NCBI GenBank assembly: GCA_030753265.1
Contig: JASMCQ010000055.1
Coordinates: 28,497 to 92,496, forward strand
From: Dehalococcoidia bacterium
GTDB taxonomy: Bacteria > Chloroflexota > Dehalococcoidia > UBA3495
DNA length: 64,000 nt
Direction: 5' to 3'
Within the stretch, counting starts at the first letter, position 1. Every line of letters begins with the position of its first letter. Below are positions 60,856 through 64,000 of the stretch, one piece after another. The notes beneath the pieces are model-generated. The model saw nothing but the letters and a program-made list of their open reading frames with translations, searched no databases and was not told where the DNA came from. Position numbers and translations under genes: made by a program.

Positions 60856-61838
60856 TGCCATCGGGGACTGTAGCGAAGAAGCTGCTGGTAGTGGTTGGCC
60901 TGGGCATGGTGGCGCTGCTGGTAGCGGGTTTCACGTTCGGCGCCATCGGTTCGGCCATGTTTGGTACCGATCAATTCTTGGATAAACCGGAGATCCACCT
61001 TCCGCCCCAGCCGGTTTTCCCCTCCTCCACTCGCGATGAACACCTCGGCCTAACCGACACTGGAGCCCACGACGGAGAAGCCTCGGAGGACGCTGCCGAA
61101 GAGGCCCACTCGAAGCCGCTGGGTATGACCCAGTTCGCCGTCACCAACACCCTCCTCGCGTCCTGGTTCGCCACCCTCGTCATCATCCTCTTCTTTGTCA
61201 TGGCTGCCCGAAAAAAGAGCCTGGTGCCCGGCCGCTTTCAAGGCCTGGTGGAAGTCCTGTTTGAAGCGCTCCTCGGTTTTTGCAGCAGCGTTCTGGGCTC
61301 CGAAATGGCGAAGAAGGCTTTCCCGATTGTCGCCACCATCTTCTTCTTCGTCCTGTTCAACGCCTGGCTGGCCCTTCTCCCCTTCTATCAGTTCCTTGGC
61401 TTCGTCGTTGATGGGGACATCAAGGCCCACCTGCTGCGGTCGGCGGGAACGGACCTGAACATGCCCCTGGCGCTGGCGTTGGTCTCCTTCGTTTTCGTGG
61501 AGTACTGGGGCCTCCGAGCCCACAAGTTCGCCTACTTAAAGAAATTCTTTGCCCTGGGGAATCTGCTCCGGGGTAAGCCGATGGGCTTGATCGACGCCTT
61601 CGTGGGGTTTCTAGAGCTTACCAGTGAGTTGGTGCGGGTGGTGAGCTTCACCTTCCGGCTCTTCGGCAACATGACGGCCGGAGAAATCCTGGTCGTGATG
61701 ATAACCTTCCTGGTCCCTTTCGTGGCCACCCAGTTCGTGTTCGGCCTGGAGCTGCTGGTGGGGCTGATTCAGTCGGTGATCTTCGCTAGCCTCACCGTGG
61801 TGTTCCTTTCAGTTGCGGTCCGGCATGAAGAGCATTAA
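60855..61838 (+). CDS. atpB: ATP synthase subunit a
   Basis: 327 residues from GTG. The essential Arg is in FTFRLFGNMTAGE near 268, with the following helices complete. It is longer than the usual 240-270 because of an N-terminal part. After the first membrane helix there is an acidic, His-containing segment (about 55-85, with DTGAHDGEASEDAAEEAH) before the second helix (about 97-118). Subunit a forms the proton half-channels beside the c-ring. Confidence 0.95.
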   Translation: MPSGTVAKKLLVVVGLGMVALLVAGFTFGAIGSAMFGTDQFLDKPEIHLPPQPVFPSSTRDEHLGLTDTGAHDGEASEDAAEEAHSKPLGMTQFAVTNTLLASWFATLVIILFFVMAARKKSLVPGRFQGLVEVLFEALLGFCSSVLGSEMAKKAFPIVATIFFFVLFNAWLALLPFYQFLGFVVDGDIKAHLLRSAGTDLNMPLALALVSFVFVEYWGLRAHKFAYLKKFFALGNLLRGKPMGLIDAFVGFLELTSELVRVVSFTFRLFGNMTAGEILVVMITFLVPFVATQFVFGLELLVGLIQSVIFASLTVVFLSVAVRHEEH

Positions 61839-62059
61839 GCTGATGCAGTGCGCCTCCGGTTGGGAGACGGCGCCGCCACGATCGGCGAGGGACGGAAACG
61901 CTCCGGTCGCGGAGGCGGCCCGTCCAATGCCCGGGTGAACCGGGCTGAAACCGGGTGAAATCCGGAGTCGATTGAAGGGTTGGGACTTGGGCGATTAACC
62001 GGCTTGGTCCGGTGCGATCATTCTGGAAATTTGAAATGAAGAACGTCGTAGGAGGATAA

Positions 62060-62320
<261 letters not shown>

Positions 62321-62321
62321 C

Positions 62322-62843
62322 ATGACGCTACTGGGGATCACTGAGCTGGGAGTCAACCTACCCAGTCTGATAGCGTACGTCCTCAACTTCCTCATCCTGT
62401 TGGGTGTGCTCGTCTTCTTCGCCTACAGGCCGCTCCTTCGCGTCTTGGACCAGCGGTCCGGGCGTATTCAGGAGAGCCTGGAAGCCGCGGAACGGGCCCA
62501 GGCGTCGGCGGCCACCTCTGAGGCAGCCGTCGAGGCGCAGCTCAACGAAGCCCGCCGGGAGGGACAGCAGTTGCTGGAACAGGCCCGGGAGGCCTCTGAG
62601 CGGTTTCGTGGTGAGGAGATGGAACGGGCCCAGCAGGAAGCGGAGGCATTCGTGGAGCGCGCCCGTTCTGACATCCAGCGGGAGCGGGACGCGGCCATTG
62701 AAGAGGTACGGGCCAACTTTGGCGACTTGGCCATTACCGCGGCCGAGCGGGTGATCCGGCGTTCCCTGGACCGGCAGGCTCATCAGGAGTTGATTGCTCA
62801 GGTGCTGGAAGAAGGGGAGCATGCCGGGGGGCCGAGGGGTTAA
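62322..62843 (+). CDS. atpF: ATP synthase subunit b
   Basis: 173 residues. One N-terminal membrane helix (LIAYVLNFLILLGVLVFFAY) precedes a long charged coiled coil (about 40-150), the peripheral stalk. ERVIRRSLDRQAHQELI near the end is the typical delta-binding region. The ATG follows the atpE stop by one base. Confidence 0.94.
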   Translation: MTLLGITELGVNLPSLIAYVLNFLILLGVLVFFAYRPLLRVLDQRSGRIQESLEAAERAQASAATSEAAVEAQLNEARREGQQLLEQAREASERFRGEEMERAQQEAEAFVERARSDIQRERDAAIEEVRANFGDLAITAAERVIRRSLDRQAHQELIAQVLEEGEHAGGPRG

Positions 62844-62850
62844 GTAGCCG

Positions 62851-63402
62851 ATGCCGCGAAAAATCTCGGGAAAGCGGTACGCCCAGGCGATGTTCGAGCT
62901 GGCGAAGGAAGGCGGCCATCTGGACCTGTGGGCCAGCGATCTGGAGGCCGTCGATCAGGCCGTTGGGAACGAGGACTTCATGGCTTTCCTGAAGCACGCG
63001 GACGTTCCCGTTGAGAGCAAATTTAATGCCATCGGTCAAGTGCTGCCGGAGGTCCACCCGCTGATCCGCAACCTGGTCGACCTTCTGGTTGCAAAGGGCC
63101 TGGTGGATTTGGTCCCCGAGGTTCGGGAGTCGTATGGGGTTCTCCTGGATGAGCACCTGGGCCGGCAGCGAGTTCAGGTGATTTCGGCCGTGCCTCTGGA
63201 CCAGCAGGAATTGGAGCAGATTACCCAATTCGTCTCCAAGCTGGCCGGGAAAGAGGTCGTGGTCTCCACTCAGGTGGATGAAGCCATCCTGGGCGGTCTG
63301 GTTATCCAAATTGGGGACCAGTTGTTGGACGGCAGCACCCGGTCCCAGCTGGACTCTTTGCGCGGCCGATTGCACTCAGAGGTTATGACCACGGGGGCCT
63401 GA
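62851..63402 (+). CDS. atpH: ATP synthase subunit delta
   Basis: 183 residues. KRYAQAMFELAKEGG at the N-terminus and the C-terminal VDEAILGGLVIQIGDQLLDG with STRSQLDSLRGRL are the OSCP/delta hallmarks. It joins the b stalk to the alpha3-beta3 head. It begins seven bases after atpF. Confidence 0.94.
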   Translation: MPRKISGKRYAQAMFELAKEGGHLDLWASDLEAVDQAVGNEDFMAFLKHADVPVESKFNAIGQVLPEVHPLIRNLVDLLVAKGLVDLVPEVRESYGVLLDEHLGRQRVQVISAVPLDQQELEQITQFVSKLAGKEVVVSTQVDEAILGGLVIQIGDQLLDGSTRSQLDSLRGRLHSEVMTTGA

Positions 63403-63598
63403 GAGCCAGGCGAAAGGCGAAAACAGGGTCGAGTTAAGGCCTTCCGGCCAGGCCGGAGCCGCCGAAGAGGCGAACGGCCTTTCAACTTTGGCGGGAAGAC
63501 CTGGCTTTTTTAATGAATAACAAGACGGAGCTGGACCTGGCGAGCCGGGACTGGCGGGCAGATAACACGCTTTAAGGGGTTACGAAGGAGCGGCGCCA

Positions 63599-64000
63599 AT
63601 GGCGACTAGGGGACAGGAAATTGTATCTCTGATCAAGCGGCAGATTGAGGAGTTCGGCGGCGACCTGACCCTGGTGGACGTGGGAACGGTGGTGGGAGTA
63701 GGCGACGGTATTGCCAGTATCCAGGGCCTGCGAGGCGCCCGCGCCAACGAGCTGTTGGACTTTGGCAACGATGTCCTGGGGTTGGCGCTGAACCTGGAAG
63801 CAGACCTGGTAGGGGCCGCCATCTTGGGCGATCCCAACTCGGTGAAGGAAGGCGACCGCGTGCGGTCCACCGGCAGGATCATCGAAGTGCCGGTGGGCGA
63901 TGCGCTGATCGGCCGCGTTGTCGATCCCCTCGGGCGGCCCCTGGACGGCAAGGGTCCTATCGCCAGCACTGGCACCCAGCCGGTGGAACGGACCGCTCCC
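63599..64000 (+). CDS. atpA: ATP synthase subunit alpha, partial
   Basis: The first 134 residues only; the gene continues past the right edge. The ATG has GAAGGAG upstream. VDVGTVVGVGDGIASIQGLR and GRVVDPLGRPLDGKG identify the N-terminal beta-barrel and the start of the nucleotide-binding domain; the Walker motif is beyond the window. The 196-base gap after atpH contains G/C-rich inverted repeats (TCCGGCCAGGCCGGA) but no gene. Confidence 0.96.
   Translation, partial: MATRGQEIVSLIKRQIEEFGGDLTLVDVGTVVGVGDGIASIQGLRGARANELLDFGNDVLGLALNLEADLVGAAILGDPNSVKEGDRVRSTGRIIEVPVGDALIGRVVDPLGRPLDGKGPIASTGTQPVERTAP

Overview
The window is about 60% G+C and gene-dense. It most likely comes from a Chloroflexota bacterium, probably Dehalococcoidia/SAR202-like. 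This is inferred from three CaiB-type CoA transferases with MaoC and CitE relatives, a YS-type (A2) cytochrome oxidase, an atpZ-atpB-atpE-atpF-atpH-atpA operon, and a Gram-positive-style LexA box of the kind known from Dehalococcoides. No rRNA gene is present to settle it.

Layout. 1-5.5 kb: a TetR regulator followed by a large two-ATPase acyl-CoA-dehydratase-activase-like protein and its partner, which runs off the left edge. 5.8-10 kb: a DUF123 nuclease-like gene and a four-gene aa3 oxidase operon. 10.2-12 kb: a protein with a duplicated HYHYGP domain and an SRPBCC protein. 12.1-19.4 kb: a DNA-damage block with dnaE2, a DUF6504 gene, imuB and ada. 19.5-25.8 kb: membrane metalloprotease, DinB-like protein, cyclophilin lipoprotein, beta-hydroxyacid dehydrogenase, sugar epimerase and trxB. 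25.9-27.5 kb: a beta-propeller gene flanked by a stray copy of the trxB 3' end. 27.5-33.4 kb: TauE-type exporter, NAD-kinase-like protein, amidase, GIY-YIG gene, a chimeric remnant and small genes. 33.5-42.8 kb: hicBA and an organic-acid CoA-ester cluster. 43-47.4 kb: orphan molybdenum hydroxylase subunit, CMD-family protein, stand-alone AsnC domain and RidA. 48-56.6 kb: EF-G-like GTPase, acyl-CoA mutase, tyrS, ribF, rsmD and coaD. 57.1-64 kb: Lon-like protease, bifunctional nuclease and the ATP synthase operon, cut by the right edge inside atpA.

The most unusual signal is a set of three tiny nuclease genes, two DUF559 and one GIY-YIG. Each lies between two inverted copies of a short G/C-rich palindrome, and each unit uses its own palindrome family. 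Copies without a nuclease gene, single or in close inverted pairs, occur elsewhere, including apparent in-frame insertions inside dnaE2 and a CoA transferase. Two nuclease units and one solo copy lie in the same imuB-dnaE2 operon. Together they look like miniature palindrome-bounded mobile elements with nuclease cargo, comparable in layout to REP/REPIN sequences and their RAYT genes but with different enzymes. Mobility is inferred, not shown.

Coordinates of coding regions include the stop codon. Functions come from motif and family recognition by eye; no database search was run.
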